From the NCBI GenBank assembly GCA_902782795.1, contig CACZOT010000092.1, positions 1 through 5,883 on the forward strand: a DNA stretch of 5,883 bases. The letters run 5' to 3'. The position numbers and the translations under genes are program-made. The DNA comes from an uncultured Eubacteriales bacterium. GTDB taxonomy: Bacteria; Bacillota; Clostridia; Christensenellales; Aristaeellaceae. Position 1 is the stretch's first letter. Every line of letters starts with the position of its first letter. Of this stretch, positions 5,789 to 5,883 are shown one piece after another. Under the pieces are notes generated by a model. It ran no database searches and was not told the origin of the DNA. It saw only the letters and a list, made by a program, of their open reading frames with translations.

Positions 5789-5804
5789 GGGTCTCCGGGG
5801 GAGC

Positions 5805-5828
5805 GCGAGGGGGCCGCAGCCCCCTCGC
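5805..5828. repeat. Spacer hairpin between repeat copies 3 and 4
   Basis: GCGAGGGGGC (5805-5814) pairs perfectly with GCCCCCTCGC (5819-5828) around CGCA. It fills most of the 46-nt spacer between copies 3 and 4, in the same relative place as the hairpin at 1667-1685 between copies 1 and 2. Confidence 0.65.
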
Positions 5829-5834
5829 TTTGGG

Positions 5835-5883
5835 GGCGCGGTCGCGAGGGGTGGCCCGCAGGGCCGTCCCGAGCGGTCGCGCC
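5835..5883 (+). repeat. Palindromic repeat element, copy 4, reaching the window edge
   Basis: A 49-nt copy. The inner arm GGGGTGGCCC (5848-5857) pairs with GGGCCGTCCC (5861-5870) around GCA and is flanked by the conserved GA/GA. The outer arms differ in sequence from copies 1-3 (GGCGCGGTCGC 5835-5845 with GCGGTCGCGCC 5873-5883) yet still pair over 11 positions with two adjacent G·T wobbles. Pairing is therefore kept despite sequence change. Confidence 0.78.

Larger units (their letters stand above)
5313..5883. other. 571-bp gene-free region upstream of pgpH, rich in hairpins
   Basis: No ORF of useful length with a ribosome binding site is visible on either strand; the only minus-strand ATG of note (near 5660) stops after 18 codons. 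The region holds five GC-rich hairpins between 5333 and 5582, a quieter AT-richer section at about 5583-5735, and two palindromic repeat copies with a hairpin between them at 5743-5883. A promoter for pgpH may lie in the quieter section, but no credible -35/-10 pair with normal spacing was found. Smaller inverted repeats, such as ATCC-TTCA-GGAT near 5589-5600, are too short to call. Confidence 0.7.

Overview
The window is GC-rich and all four convincing genes lie on the minus strand. Read in transcription order from right to left they are: a 7TM-HD family (PgpH/YqfF-type) membrane phosphodiesterase, a fused YbeY endoribonuclease–cytidine deaminase, a histidine-phosphatase (phosphoglycerate-mutase-like) protein, and a class I SAM-dependent methyltransferase resembling YrrT. 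The pgpH–ybeY–cdd order is the Bacillota arrangement (Bacillus: phoH-yqfF-ybeY-dgkA-cdd-era). With strong Shine-Dalgarno sequences and high GC, this points to a GC-rich Clostridia-type bacterium. That placement is inference; nothing here fixes the genus.

Layout. 1-64 is a short tail holding a T7 tract that may be half of a terminator cut by the window edge. 65-736 is the methyltransferase, and 34 bp upstream of it 771-1400 is the histidine phosphatase, so the two probably share a transcript. 1401-1827 is a gene-free stretch holding a ~93-bp tandem duplication, two copies of a palindromic repeat and a long perfect hairpin just past the deaminase stop. 1828-2730 is ybeY-cdd, joined by an ATGA overlap to pgpH (2727-5312). 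5313-5883 is gene-free and filled with GC-rich hairpins plus two more copies of the same palindromic repeat.

How the genes work together. pgpH and ybeY-cdd are translationally coupled: c-di-AMP breakdown at the membrane, rRNA 3'-end maturation/ribosome quality control, and pyrimidine salvage. The phosphatase and methyltransferase form a second unit of unknown substrate.

The most notable features are: (1) a four-copy palindromic repeat family whose + strand folds into a two-part stem with conserved tandem G·T wobbles and a conserved tandem G·A mismatch, arranged as two pairs each with a 46-nt spacer; (2) the YbeY-Cdd fusion, which keeps a well-placed internal ribosome binding site and native-looking deaminase start; (3) a ~170-residue Pro/Lys/Glu/Ala-rich cytoplasmic tail with a 44-residue duplication on the PgpH homologue. 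No CRISPR array, tRNA, rRNA, transposase or defence gene is visible.
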